A stretch of 38,741 nt of DNA from an uncultured Eubacteriales bacterium (GCA_900554225.1 USGH01000002.1:1-38741), one strand, 5' to 3'; shown: positions 1 through 9,200, counted from the first letter of the stretch. Notes: generated by a model not told the origin, from the letters alone. Made by a program: numbers and translations.

Positions 1-262
1 GGGCGGAGTGCGTCATGCCGGAACATCCGATGGTCTCCACGAGAGCTTCCTCGATGACACCGTCCTTGACGTTCAGGGTCAGCTTGCACGCGCCCTGCTG
101 CGGAGCACACCAGCCCACACCGTGGGTCAGACCGGAAATGTCCTTGATCTCGTATGCCTTGACCCATTTGCCCTCTTCAGGGATGGGAGCAGGACCGTGG
201 TTGGGTCCCTTGGCAACGGTACACATGGTTTCTACTTCATGTGAGTAAGCAATATTGCCCAT
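1..262 (-). CDS. Fe-S cluster assembly scaffold-like protein, N-terminal part
   Basis: Only the first 87 codons are inside the window; the gene runs off the left edge. The reverse strand reads MGNIAYSHEVETMCTVAKG and continues with KDISGLTHGVGWCAPQQGAC and ETIGCSGMTHSA. This matches my memory of the NifU-like iron-sulfur scaffold protein that many Clostridia carry beside a gene for the so-called GGGtGRT protein. Conserved Cys residues in the WCAPQQGAC and GCSGMTHS stretches would be cluster ligands in that family. The ATG is preceded by an AAGGAG site, and the frame stays open to the edge. The family name is from recognition of the N-terminus, not from a search, so it is likely but not certain. 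Confidence 0.75.
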   Translation of the reverse strand, partial: MGNIAYSHEVETMCTVAKGPNHGPAPIPEEGKWVKAYEIKDISGLTHGVGWCAPQQGACKLTLNVKDGVIEEALVETIGCSGMTHSA

Positions 263-372
263 TTTGAAAAACTCCTTTTTTGCGATTCACTTTTCGATGG
301 AGAAAAGAGTGTTCTGCGCCGGACGGTGGGACGAACGCCCCGTATGCGGACAGCACATTCTCGTCAACCTAT

Positions 373-401
373 ATTATAATACAAAACCGACCGCACGTCA
401 A
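373..401 (-). promoter_or_regulatory. sigma-70-type promoter for the Fe-S scaffold gene
   Basis: On the minus strand TTGACG (396-401) is separated by exactly 17 bp from a perfect TATAAT (373-378). Transcription would start near 366 and give a leader of about 100 nt before the ATG at 262. I see no known riboswitch in that leader. The rest of the gap up to 428 holds only the end of the XRE gene. Confidence 0.7.
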
Positions 402-428
402 CGGGTTTGCTCCCCCATGGCGCAAAAT

Positions 429-1613
429 TTACGGTTTTTTTGCAATTTTCGCGGGCTTCGTGACGATCAGCGCCTGCACACGTGCGCACAGGGACGCGTA
501 TTCCGTGTGCTCTCGCAGCGGCGCAAAGGCTTCCCCGGTCAGCCTTGCGTAGATTCTGCTGGGAATGATACAGTTACAGGTGCCCATATTTCCCATGAAC
601 TTGGAAAAGAATATGATCCGCTCGAGAGGTCTGTCCGGATGGTTGTCGGTGCTATGCCAATCCTCTCTTGCCCGCCAGTCGATGCCGTCGAGGAAGCGGC
701 AGGAGGTTGGCATCGGCACCTCCTCCGTGATCCGCACCGTATTCTCCAACAGTCGCACGGCACCCTCCAGCCTTCGCATCGCTTCTTCCGTGTCTCCGAG
801 GCGGAGGGCACGCTGCGCCAAAGAGAACGCGAGATCCAGACGCGCATCTGTCCACATATCCGGACCGTCGTCGGCGGCGTCGCGGCGGAACACGGTAAGC
901 AGGGATTCCCGATACCAAGCGGCGGCGTCCTGCTCCTCCGGCGTGGCGTTTCGCGGGAGCAGATACCGGTCGTCATTCAGAAGCTTTGCCATTGCATCTT
1001 GCAGCTGGTACATCCGCTCCGGCTCAAACCGCTCCATGTCGCCGCGCCAGAAGTATCGGTTGAAAAGCAAAGCGCGCGCGGAACAGTCAAAGGCTGTGGT
1101 GTGCGTATCGAGAAAATCCTGCAAATGTTCTTCATCCTCGACGATAGACATGGTCGCGATGACACTTTCTCTCATCGGATACAGCTCCAGATAGGCGTTT
1201 GCCAACAGCCGCACCTCCGGCAGTATCCGCGGATCGCCGAACGCCCGGGTGTTTCCTTCCACCCACGGCCGCCATGCGTCGTTGCAGCGGATGTAATTCC
1301 GGCGTATGTCCCGTAGCAGCGCCACAATCCGCTCCGCGTCGTAATCCGGCTTCACGCATTCCCGGCGCAGCTCGTCCAGGGTCTCGGTCGCGCGCTTTTC
1401 CTTTTCCACCTCCGGCATTCCAAGCAGCTCGTCCGCGGTGATGGACAGTGCCTGCGCGATGGCGGGCAGAAGCTCCAGGTCTGGGTACGTGGCGCCGTTC
1501 TCCCAGCGGCTGACAGACTGATAGGTCACGCCCAGCCGTTCGGCAAGCTCCTCCTGGGTCAGATCGTGCTTTTTGCGATACGCGCGGATGTTTTCTCCAA
1601 TCATCAGTTTCAT
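429..1613 (-). CDS. XRE-family helix-turn-helix regulator with long C-terminal domain
   Basis: This is a 394-residue protein. Residues 5-60 form a typical Cro/C1-type helix-turn-helix (IRAYRKKHDLTQEELAERLG, then TYQSVSRWENGATYPDLELL), which binds DNA. The remaining 330 residues are mostly alpha-helical with many Leu/Arg/Glu, as in Clostridial XRE regulators whose C-terminal part is a TPR-like sensor or dimerisation region; this part has no motif I can name. The ATG at 1613 follows a GGGAGGAC site; Met4 is a possible alternative start. It has its own promoter and stands alone, so a target cannot be read from the neighbours. It ends 166 bp before the Fe-S scaffold gene on the same strand. Confidence 0.85.
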   Translation of the reverse strand: MKLMIGENIRAYRKKHDLTQEELAERLGVTYQSVSRWENGATYPDLELLPAIAQALSITADELLGMPEVEKEKRATETLDELRRECVKPDYDAERIVALLRDIRRNYIRCNDAWRPWVEGNTRAFGDPRILPEVRLLANAYLELYPMRESVIATMSIVEDEEHLQDFLDTHTTAFDCSARALLFNRYFWRGDMERFEPERMYQLQDAMAKLLNDDRYLLPRNATPEEQDAAAWYRESLLTVFRRDAADDGPDMWTDARLDLAFSLAQRALRLGDTEEAMRRLEGAVRLLENTVRITEEVPMPTSCRFLDGIDWRAREDWHSTDNHPDRPLERIIFFSKFMGNMGTCNCIIPSRIYARLTGEAFAPLREHTEYASLCARVQALIVTKPAKIAKKP

Positions 1614-1660
1614 GGGTTGTCCTCCCGTTCAAAATCGTTTGTCTTTCGTCGACTGTCTAT

Positions 1661-1689
1661 AGTATACCGGAAGGGCGGCGGAAAAGCAA
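1661..1689 (-). promoter_or_regulatory. promoter of the XRE regulator gene
   Basis: On the minus strand TTGCTT (1684-1689), a 17-bp spacer and TATACT (1661-1666) lie about 48 bp upstream of the ATG at 1613. The stretch from 1690 to 1864 between this promoter and the tRNA promoter holds nothing I can identify. Confidence 0.6.
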
Positions 1690-1864
1690 TAACGCGTTTT
1701 GCGAGAAAAACTGTCGGGATGTGTTATAGCGCGCGAATGCGGGGGAGCGCGGGCTATGGCGTGAGATTTTCCCCGCGCCACAGGCGGCATATCCCGTGCG
1801 CCCTATCGGAATGGGAAGCGGGATGGAATTTCCGCACGTTTTCAAAAAAACTTTGTAAATCCCC

Positions 1865-1893
1865 TTGACAAACGTTCATGCCTGTGGTATAAT
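1865..1893 (+). promoter_or_regulatory. consensus promoter of tRNA-Pro
   Basis: This is a perfect TTGACA (1865-1870), 17-bp spacer, TATAAT (1888-1893). The tRNA begins 12 bp after the -10 box, so the transcript has only a few leader bases. A full-consensus promoter is usual for stable RNA genes. Confidence 0.85.
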
Positions 1894-1905
1894 ATCAACG
1901 TTCGT

Positions 1906-1979
1906 CGGGGTGTGGCTCAGTTTGGTAGAGTGCTTGGTTCGGGACCAAGAGGCCGCTGGTTCAAGTCCAGTCACTCCGA
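1906..1979 (+). tRNA. tRNA-Pro (anticodon CGG)
   Basis: The 74 nt fold into a full cloverleaf. The acceptor arms CGGGGTG and CACTCCG pair, with one G-U. The D-arm carries GGCTCAGTTTGGTAGAG. The anticodon stem CTTGG/CCAAG closes the loop TTCGGGA, which gives anticodon CGG and reads the proline codon CCG. The T-loop is GGTTCAAGTCC. The discriminator base is A. The 3' CCA is not encoded, because TCC follows, so it must be added by the nucleotidyltransferase. Confidence 0.93.
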
Positions 1980-1984
1980 TCCGC

Positions 1985-2015
1985 AAAAGGATGTCCGTAT
2001 GGATGTCCTTTTTTT
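1985..2015 (+). terminator. Rho-independent terminator of tRNA-Pro
   Basis: The 11-bp stem AAAGGATGTCC / GGATGTCCTTT (1986-1996 with 2001-2011, two G-U pairs) has loop GTAT and runs into a T tract. It starts 6 nt after the tRNA. Confidence 0.85.
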
Positions 2016-2152
2016 GCTTTTCACGGCGTGACCCCCTGTGCGGAGCGGGACTGTCCGCTTCGGATGTGCCATCGTCTCCGCGCCTACCCTCCGCCGCGCC
2101 GCCGCTTTGTCCCAGATTCTGTCGAATTTTCCGTAAAAATCGCGGCAGGCTC

Positions 2153-2181
2153 TTGCAAATCGGGCAAGGCTGTGGTATACT
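2153..2181 (+). promoter_or_regulatory. promoter of the riboswitch / Na+-pump subunit operon
   Basis: TTGCAA (2153-2158), a 17-bp spacer and TATACT (2176-2181) place the start near 2188. The transcript enters the riboswitch about 30 nt later and has a leader of about 280 nt before the ATG at 2467. The stretch 2016-2152 upstream shows no gene. Confidence 0.7.
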
Positions 2182-2217
2182 ATCGGCATGTGCAAATCCG
2201 GTGTGTTTGCATGGGCT

Positions 2218-2328
2218 ATAAAAGGGAGTAACCGACGGGAGCTTTCCCGTGTCTCCGGCGTCAATCACGGTGTATCCGCTTTTTCGGCGGCATATGCCCG
2301 CTTGGGACTGAAACGGTAAGACTTTTAT
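2218..2328 (+). promoter_or_regulatory. yybP-ykoY-type Mn2+ riboswitch aptamer
   Basis: The leader carries the hallmarks I know for the yybP-ykoY family. At the 5' side is AAAAGGGAGTAAC (from 2220), in the middle GGCGTCAATC (2257-2266), and at the 3' side GGGACTGAAACGGTAAGAC followed by TTTT (2304-2326). The basal stem P1 pairs AAAAG (2220-2224) with CTTTT (2322-2326). A stem ACGGGA/TCCCGT with loop GCTT (2235-2250) follows the GGGAGTA. The length of about 110 nt fits. The established ligand of this family is Mn2+, and transcriptional ON switches are the common type in Bacillota. A covariance-model search was not possible, so the call rests on motif recognition plus the visible pairing. Confidence 0.8.
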
Positions 2329-2380
2329 CGAAAATGAGGCGGCGTCTGGCGGTCGTTTTTTCGATAGAGGTCTATTTTTT
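2319..2380 (+). terminator. riboswitch expression platform: terminator hairpin
   Basis: The stem TATCGAAAA (2326-2334) / TTTTCGATA (2358-2366) is extended by AGAC (2319-2322) with GTCT (2370-2373) and followed by ATTTTTT. The 5' arm uses the same bases (AGAC and the T run) that the aptamer needs for its conserved 3' side and P1. Aptamer and terminator are therefore mutually exclusive, which predicts that bound metal allows read-through into the genes from 2467. Confidence 0.7.
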
Positions 2381-2466
2381 ATGTCCGGGAACGCGCGGGG
2401 GAGGCAAATACAATAAGGAGAGCAGGACATACGCGTCCGTCACAGGGGCAGCGGTCCTGCAAGGTT

Positions 2467-3594
2467 ATGCTGGAGTTATTTTCCAACGCCACAAACATCA
2501 CATGGCAAATGGTTGTCATGTGGGCAATCGGCGCGCTCCTCATCTATTTGGCGATCAAAAAGGATATGGAGCCGACCCTGCTTCTGCCGCTCGGCTTCGG
2601 TACGATTCTCGTGAATCTGCCGCTGTCGGGCGCCGTGACGCAGATCTACGAAAACGTCCCCGAGATCGGCGTGATCGACGTGCTGTTTGACGCGGGGATC
2701 GCGAACGAGCTGTTCCCGCTTCTGCTGTTCGTCGGGATCGGCGCGATGATTGACTTTGAGCCGCTGCTCACCAATCCGAAGCTGATGATTTTCGGCGCGG
2801 CGGCGCAGTTCGGGATCTTCTTCACGTTCTCGATGGCAGCACTGTTCGGCTTTGACATCCGTGACGCGGCGGCGATCGGCATCATCGGCGCTGCGGACGG
2901 ACCGACCTCCATCTTTGTGGCGAACTACCTCGGCTCGAAGTACCTTGGCGCGATCATGGTGGCGGCGTATTCATACATGGCGCTGGTGCCGATTGTGCAG
3001 CCTCCGGTGATCCGTCTGCTGACGACGAAGAACGAGCGGCGGATCCGGATGCCGTACCAGCAGAAGAAGATCTCGAAGCGCGTAAAGATCCTGTTCCCGA
3101 TCCTCATCACGATGATCACGGGCATTGTATCCCCGCGCAGTGTGGCACTGATCGGCTTTCTGATGTTCGGCAACCTGATCCGGGAATGCGGGGTGCTGGA
3201 TTCGCTGTCGGAGACGGCGCAGAAGGTGCTGTCGAATCTGGTGACGCTCTTTTTGGGGATCACGATTGCGACGAAGATGCAGGCGGAGTACTTCCTGACG
3301 ACGGACACGCTGCTGATTCTCGCGCTCGGCCTGGTGGCGTTCATCTTTGATACGGCGGGCGGCGTGATCGTGGCGAAGATCATCAACCTGTTCCTGCCGA
3401 AGGAGAAGAAGCTGAACCCGATGATCGGCGCGGCGGGGATCTCGGCGTTCCCGATGTCGGCGCGGGTGGTGCACAAGATGGGTCTGAAGGAGGATCCGCA
3501 GAACTTCCTGCTGATGCACTCGATCGGCGTAAACGTATCGGGGCAGATCGCGTCCGTGATCGCGGGCGGACTGATCTTAAATCTGCTGGGCTAA
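2467..3594 (+). CDS. Na+-translocating decarboxylase beta subunit-like membrane protein (OadB family)
   Basis: This is a 375-residue polytopic membrane protein of the OadB/GcdB/MmdB family, the subunit that couples biotin-carboxyl decarboxylation to Na+ export in the inner membrane. It shows LLIYLAIKKDMEPTLLLPLG near residues 21-40, the signature GIIGAADGPTSIF with the conserved Asp in the first half, and NFLLMHSIGVNVSGQIAS near the C-terminus. The length matches shorter family members. The start is set by resemblance to the family N-terminus and by AAGG close to the ATG. It is followed 18 bp later by a small OadG-like gene, but no alpha (carboxyltransferase) or biotin-carrier gene lies in the window. 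Control by a Mn2+-type riboswitch is unexpected for this family. The family call is firm; a role in decarboxylation here is not shown. Confidence 0.9.
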   Translation: MLELFSNATNITWQMVVMWAIGALLIYLAIKKDMEPTLLLPLGFGTILVNLPLSGAVTQIYENVPEIGVIDVLFDAGIANELFPLLLFVGIGAMIDFEPLLTNPKLMIFGAAAQFGIFFTFSMAALFGFDIRDAAAIGIIGAADGPTSIFVANYLGSKYLGAIMVAAYSYMALVPIVQPPVIRLLTTKNERRIRMPYQQKKISKRVKILFPILITMITGIVSPRSVALIGFLMFGNLIRECGVLDSLSETAQKVLSNLVTLFLGITIATKMQAEYFLTTDTLLILALGLVAFIFDTAGGVIVAKIINLFLPKEKKLNPMIGAAGISAFPMSARVVHKMGLKEDPQNFLLMHSIGVNVSGQIASVIAGGLILNLLG

Positions 3595-3612
3595 GGATAG
3601 GAGGAGAGAACC

Positions 3613-3771
3613 ATGACGATAGATGTAGCGGAATTTTTGCAGACGCTGCCGATCATGCTCAAGGGCATGGCGGGCATCTACATTGTGACGGCGGTGATCA
3701 TCGTGATGATGGTGCTGCTTGTCCGGCTGGCGGCGGATCGCGGCGGCAAGGGCGATGGCGAAAACGAATAA
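3613..3771 (+). CDS. OadG-like small single-span membrane subunit
   Basis: A 52-residue reading frame starts after GAGGAGAGAA, a good ribosome site, 18 bp behind the OadB-like gene. It has a short amphipathic N-terminus, one hydrophobic segment (IYIVTAVIIVMMVLLVRL, about residues 22-39) and a charged, Gly-rich tail ending DGENE. That layout and the place directly next to the beta subunit fit the gamma subunit (OadG) of Na+-translocating decarboxylases, which anchors the complex. Such short subunits diverge quickly, so the call rests on layout and context. The 354 bp that follow hold no other gene. Confidence 0.7.
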   Translation: MTIDVAEFLQTLPIMLKGMAGIYIVTAVIIVMMVLLVRLAADRGGKGDGENE

Positions 3772-3988
3772 ATAGTCGCGATTGCGGTGAAAAAATGCAG
3801 AAAACAAGACGCTTGTTCGGGATTCGGGCAGGCGTTTTGTGATTCTACAGTTGTGTACAGGGAAGCGGCGCGGAATTGTTCATGGATTGGGACAGTGGAA
3901 AACGGGCGATTTTGGAAAATATACGAAAAAATGCGGCAGGACAAGGACAAATTTTGCATAGGTCAGCAGAAAATTTTTGAAAAAGGGC

Positions 3989-4017
3989 TTGCCAGACGGC
4001 AAAATTTGTAGTAAAAT
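3989..4017 (+). promoter_or_regulatory. probable promoter of the GH20 surface protein gene
   Basis: TTGCCA (3989-3994), a 17-bp spacer and TAAAAT (4012-4017) lie about 110 bp before the ATG at 4126. A short hairpin TTGCC/GGCAA (3989-4003) overlaps the -35 box. The rest of the gap 3772-4125 shows no gene, repeat or strong terminator. Confidence 0.5.
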
Positions 4018-4125
4018 AGTAGCCACAAAGGTATTCATATTTTTCCGCATCCTGCGCGCGTCATGGCGGTGCGCATCGAGCGCGGCGTGACGCCCATGCC
4101 GGGACGGAAAGAAAAGGAGCAACAT

Positions 4126-6255
4126 ATGAAGCACAAGACACTGCGCACCCTACTTTGCGTGATCCTGACGGTATGCTTCTGCCTATCCGCCATCGCGCCC
4201 GTATCCGCAGCCGGTCTGTTCAGCGGAGACACCGGCGCGGCAAGCATTTTTGACGAATGGATCCGGAGCCTGAAGGATCGGTTCATTGAAAAGAACCCCG
4301 GCACGGACGAAACCCCGGCGGAACAGACGGCTACGGGGGATAATTTCATCCGCATTTTCCACCTCGACTGTGGGCGGAAGTATTTCTCCGTGGAACAGAT
4401 TGAAGCAATTATCGATCAGCTGGCGGCGAATCACTATACCCATATTGAGCTGGCGTTCGGTAATGACGGATTCCGGTTTTTACTGGATGAAAAAGACGCA
4501 TCTAACAAAGACATTACTTTCTATAATGATGGCAAAAAAGACTATACGCTGAGTGAGATCAATACTGCAATTCATAATGCAAATGTTGAGTATTGTCAGT
4601 ATAGTGATAATAAGTACGAATTGACCCAGAACGAGATGGATAGCATTATCAATTATGCATCTGGAAAGGGTATCGGTGTAATTCCGCTCCTGAACATTCC
4701 GGGGCATACCAATACTTTGGTTAATGCTATGTCTGCTATTGGAGCACCTGTATCTCCATTTACGAGCAATAATAACTCTAAGGGATATCCCACACAGTCT
4801 TTCAATGTTTTAACTGAGGGTACGGCTGAATTTGTTATTGCGTTCGTAAAAAAATATGTGGATTACTTTGCTGAAAAGGAATGTACATATTTTAACTTTG
4901 GGGCAGATGAATGCGGTTACGATAATTTCTCGAAGGAACAGTACACGGCTCTTGCTAGTATGCTGACAAATATTGTAAGTTATATTAAAGCTAACAATAT
5001 GACCCCTATGATGTTCAACGATGGACTTCGTTCTACTAATAGCCTTGCCGACAGCCTTGCAAGTAATAAAAGTATTGCGGTATGCTTCTGGGAAATGCAA
5101 AAGAATTACTATACAGCCGAACAGCTTAAGAGCAAAGGCTTTACTGTAATCAATACGCATAATAAGTGGTATTATGTGGCTGGTAACGGAAATTCTACTA
5201 GCAAGAATTGGTCTGATTGGGCGTATCATTATGATTATGCACAGGAAGGCATTGATACATATGGTTGCAAGAGCGTTGATGGCGGCGGTACTGCTGACAA
5301 AGGCTGCATGCTTGCATACTGGTGCGATGACCCAACGGCAAACTATGACTCTACAGAACGGAGTCGAGTATATGAATTGATCGGTCGTCTCGCAAACAAC
5401 AACCCCGACTACTTCAAAGCACCCGTAACTCCCACTATTACTGTATCTGCAAATTTCCTTACGGTAGATGGTACAGCAACGTTGTCTACTTCGGATGGCT
5501 CGTTGGCAACGTGGGCAAGCAGTGATGAAAAGGTTCTTGTTCTTGAGGTTGTTGCAACAAAGGACGTTGTTGTTGCAACAAAGGACGTTACAGCAGCTTC
5601 TGTCACTGTACGCGCAGTTGGCGCAGGTACCGCAACAGTTACCGCAAAATTATCCGACGGAACCACACTGACTTCTGAGACGATTACGGTACGGAATAAA
5701 GGGGAAGTGACGGATGAGGAAAGAACGGTTACTGTAACTGTAGGACAAACGCTCACCCTTCCTGAAACCATTTCCGGACAGTACGATGGAACACAGGAAA
5801 ATGAATTTGCTAAGGTGGAAGCGGCATCCAGAGAAGTTGCCGGCGAGACTACGTATACAAAAAAAGGTCTGCCGATTGCGGGAGAGTCTGCAAAATACTA
5901 TATTTCTTCAAACAAAAATGATTCTTCTCCGACAATTGAAATTACAATTGTACAGGATACTGACGAAAATTACTATTTGAAGAATACGAAGGGGCAGTAT
6001 ATCTATCCTACATATAATTATAATGGTTATACTGTTGCTACCAGCAATACTAAAAAGAGTGTAAATATTTCTGGCGATATAAATAGTGGCTTCATAATTA
6101 GCTGTGGTTTTATCTATAGATATAACACCTATCAAGCGTATCTGAATATTTCGAATGACACCTTAACAAGTAATTACAACTCCCAGAACCTCTATCTCTA
6201 CGAACAAAAACCAACGCCCGCAGGCTACGAAACTGTTGTTACTGTAACCGGTTAA
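4126..6255 (+). CDS. secreted GH20-type glycosidase-like surface protein (first part, ends at an in-frame TAA)
   Basis: The ATG at 4126 follows AAAAGGAG and begins a signal peptide (MKHKTLRTLLCVIL, cleavage near SAA, residue 28-30). Residues 75-425 resemble a glycoside hydrolase family 20 TIM barrel (beta-N-acetylhexosaminidase/lacto-N-biosidase type). The motif YFNFGADECG contains an Asp-Glu pair at 261-262, where this family has its catalytic acid, and GVIPLLNIPGHTN is a typical barrel strand. From about residue 437 a bacterial Ig-like (Big_2) domain follows, then a beta-rich region. Codon 710 is TAA. The same frame continues without another stop for 1,150 codons (see 6274-9714), and the sequence reads naturally across the stop, so this is probably the front half of one 1,860-codon gene. 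Codon use is more AT-rich than in the flanking genes. No cell-wall anchor is seen. Confidence 0.8.
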   Translation: MKHKTLRTLLCVILTVCFCLSAIAPVSAAGLFSGDTGAASIFDEWIRSLKDRFIEKNPGTDETPAEQTATGDNFIRIFHLDCGRKYFSVEQIEAIIDQLAANHYTHIELAFGNDGFRFLLDEKDASNKDITFYNDGKKDYTLSEINTAIHNANVEYCQYSDNKYELTQNEMDSIINYASGKGIGVIPLLNIPGHTNTLVNAMSAIGAPVSPFTSNNNSKGYPTQSFNVLTEGTAEFVIAFVKKYVDYFAEKECTYFNFGADECGYDNFSKEQYTALASMLTNIVSYIKANNMTPMMFNDGLRSTNSLADSLASNKSIAVCFWEMQKNYYTAEQLKSKGFTVINTHNKWYYVAGNGNSTSKNWSDWAYHYDYAQEGIDTYGCKSVDGGGTADKGCMLAYWCDDPTANYDSTERSRVYELIGRLANNNPDYFKAPVTPTITVSANFLTVDGTATLSTSDGSLATWASSDEKVLVLEVVATKDVVVATKDVTAASVTVRAVGAGTATVTAKLSDGTTLTSETITVRNKGEVTDEERTVTVTVGQTLTLPETISGQYDGTQENEFAKVEAASREVAGETTYTKKGLPIAGESAKYYISSNKNDSSPTIEITIVQDTDENYYLKNTKGQYIYPTYNYNGYTVATSNTKKSVNISGDINSGFIISCGFIYRYNTYQAYLNISNDTLTSNYNSQNLYLYEQKPTPAGYETVVTVTG
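5548..5589 (+). repeat. 21-bp in-frame tandem duplication in the Ig-like domain
   Basis: The stretch GTTGCAACAAAGGACGTT occurs twice with a 21-bp step (5551 and 5572), which repeats VVATKDV in the protein. This looks like a recent in-frame duplication in the Big_2 domain. Confidence 0.8.
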
Positions 6256-6273
6256 AAAGTTACGACTGCCCCC

Positions 6274-9200
6274 GTGGAAATGATCGTCGGAACGGTGCGG
6301 TACTTGATCACGGTCACTGCGGAAGATTTGTCCAGCGTAACGCCGCTGCCGATTCAGTTGTGGATTACGAATAACACCATCGAAGGCTCCGGCACAAACG
6401 CAAAAACAACAACAGGCAAAGACTGGGGCGGTGACGGAAGCCTTGGTGGCGCGCGGTATATCAGTGTTCCGGCTACCACTGCAAATGCTACATCATCTGT
6501 CTATAGCGAAGCAGGTATGCTTGTTGTGGATGCTTTTGCAGCAGCCGGTATGACAGAACCGCTGAAACGCTATGAGTGGGGCGGCACACGTTTCATAACT
6601 GCAAAAGATGATAAAGCTGCACAGGATCTTGTGTTCTGGACAGGACGTATCCATAACTCGACGGATAGCAATATTCAGAACGTCTGGGGTGGAGACTTCT
6701 CCACGAGCGGCGAAGCATTTACTTATGTCAGATACTATGGCAAAACATGGTCTGTTTCAGCCGATGGTGTGAACTGGACGGACGTTAAAGGTAATGGCTC
6801 CACCGGTACGTATAGTAGCTGCAAACAACAGCTTGCTGCATACTATATGACCCGGACGAAGATCACCGACGAAGTTACCACAGACGTTGCTGACTGGGGC
6901 GAACCGAAGGATAGTACGAAGTATACTTCGCAGGTTAATACTGATTTCGTCCTGCTTGACTTTGCAGTGAAGTATGAAGACGGTACACGTAGCCCCAATA
7001 CATTCCCGGTTTCAAACAAAACGCTTGCATATCACTGTGAGAGCAACAATGCAGCTTGTGGGACTGACAGCAGCGGAAATCGGTATCGTATGCTCAATAA
7101 CTTCCGGGCAGTCAATACGAGCGATTTTGAAGTGTACATGGTTACGGTTACCATGACAAATGATGTTGCTACTGGTTATGATAAAGACGGTAACTCCGTA
7201 ATGCTCACTGCTGCCCAAGCCACTGCTTCCCAAGCCAAAGATGGGTACGAATATAAAGGTGTGGAACAGATCGTTTGGGCGATCGATGAGGAAGCCAGAG
7301 CCAACAGCAAGCTCAATGACTACTCCGCTATTTCCGGCAGCACTACCTACAGTGGCTGCAAGATCGGCGGCGAACCGTATGTTCGTGGTGTAGAAATATA
7401 CAACAAACATGGCGCGCTCATCACGTACTATATCCGCGCAAAAGAGAGTGACAGCAACCTCATTGTACACTATCTGGACAGAAGTGCCGGAGACAAGGAA
7501 TTTTACAGCTACAATATTGTAGTAAGTGGCAATACGCTCTTTGATGAGAGCTTTGCTCAGGTAAAAGAGAATTCCAAGGAACTCACTGGCAACAAGGTAA
7601 CCAATAAGTACAATGTTGAGCAGACCGTATCCGCAGACCTGTCTACGATGCCTGCAATTTCTGCACAGTATCGGTATGTTGACTACACATGCGTGGAAGT
7701 AAAGCGTTCTGACGATGGTAAGGAAGTATTCCTTTACTACACATTCGATGCAGATGTATCGTTCGTGGTGGACTTTGGTCTCCCGCTGACAATTCCGTAT
7801 GCCGCATTGAATGAAAACCTTTCCAACCCCAGCGTAGAGATTACGAAAATCAAAGCAGGCACAGCAAAATACGGTATTTTGTCTGTAAACGGGACAGAGA
7901 GTATCACGTACACACCCAACCAAACCATTGATACAAACGATTCCTTTAACGTAACCTGTACAGGTACGATTCCAGTAAAGGATGAGACAACAGGGCAAAC
8001 AACGTATCAGCAAGGTGAAGTAACCTATACCGTGTACATCATCCCCGCAACCAATGTGTACTATGAGGAAACGTTCACTTCCACAACCGCAAATGGAAAC
8101 TGGTCGCTTTTCGAAACTGCAAATGATGTAGAGCAAACATGTGATGAAAATGTTTCAGGTACTCCGGGTGGCGACATTTACGGCTTCGACACAAACATCC
8201 ATGATTCACACTACAATAAGGATGCAAGTGGCAACAACACCACGCTCAAAGCTCTCACATATTCCAATGGACAGGCATACAAGGCTACACTGTCTCTGCC
8301 TGAGGGCAAAAAGAATGTGATGACTTCTACCACAGTGGACTTCACATTTAAAGGTACCGGTTTCGACCTGATTTCTGAATGCGGTAATGACACGGGTATT
8401 CTCCTTGTAACGATCGACAGCAGATCGAAGACAAATGGAGCCGCGAATGTAAGCAAGGGTTACCTTGTCGATACATACTTCTGCGGTGATACCAATGGCA
8501 CTATGTCTATTGGTGATTATCTGTGGCAGGTTCCAGTTGTACGTGATTTGAAACTTCCGTATGATACCTATGACGTAAAGGTTTATGGTATCGTAACAAA
8601 ATCCTCCGGCGTTGTGGTAGGACCTGTTGCTGAAACAGCTGCTCTCGCAATGGATATTTCCGATGGTTCTACCAGTGATCTGATTGCTGATATTCTTGCT
8701 GACTGTGGTATCTCCAACCTGTCCGTTGACGACGTGGAAGTCATTTACATGGATGAAAACAGTGTTCTCAATGGTGGTACAGGTACTGCATCCAGTGACA
8801 TTATTCGTGACAAGGTTTCTATCCAGTCGGTGGCGGAAATAAATGCTGTAACCTATCCTGTCGTTGCGAACTGCTATGTAGACGGTTTCCGTGTATATGG
8901 TGCGCTCGGTAACACAGAAACAGTATCTGTCGATGCTTACACAAACGATAAGGAAAACAAAGTCAAGTATATGTCCATCTGGGATGCTGCCGCAAAGTCT
9001 CTTATGACAGGCACTTATTACGTCGAGTATAAAGGTGCTGTTGGCACAGATACGGTGGCTATCGCGGATTACAAAAAGAATGGTCCTGAAAATGAGATAT
9101 ATCTCGCACAAGGTCAGAGTATTGCGTTCGCCATTGATAAATGGGGAAATAATTATAAGCTTGATGTTAGTGCAAAGGTAGTAAAGGGAAGTCCGAAATT

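Noticed and set aside
1906..1979. tRNA-Pro as integration site of a mobile element
   Set aside because: No integrase gene and no repeat of the tRNA 3' end was found in the window.
2188..2319. 43-codon open frame in the leader before the OadB-like gene
   Set aside because: It starts at the predicted transcription start with no ribosome site and lies over the riboswitch aptamer, whose structure explains the sequence.
4063..4125. Earlier ATG for the GH20 surface protein
   Set aside because: It would put 21 charged residues before the signal peptide; the ATG at 4126 has AAAAGGAG directly upstream.
7012..9111. Long minus-strand frames opposite the surface protein gene
   Set aside because: They are antisense shadows: Cys/Ile/Arg-rich text, no ribosome sites, and the plus strand is clearly coding.
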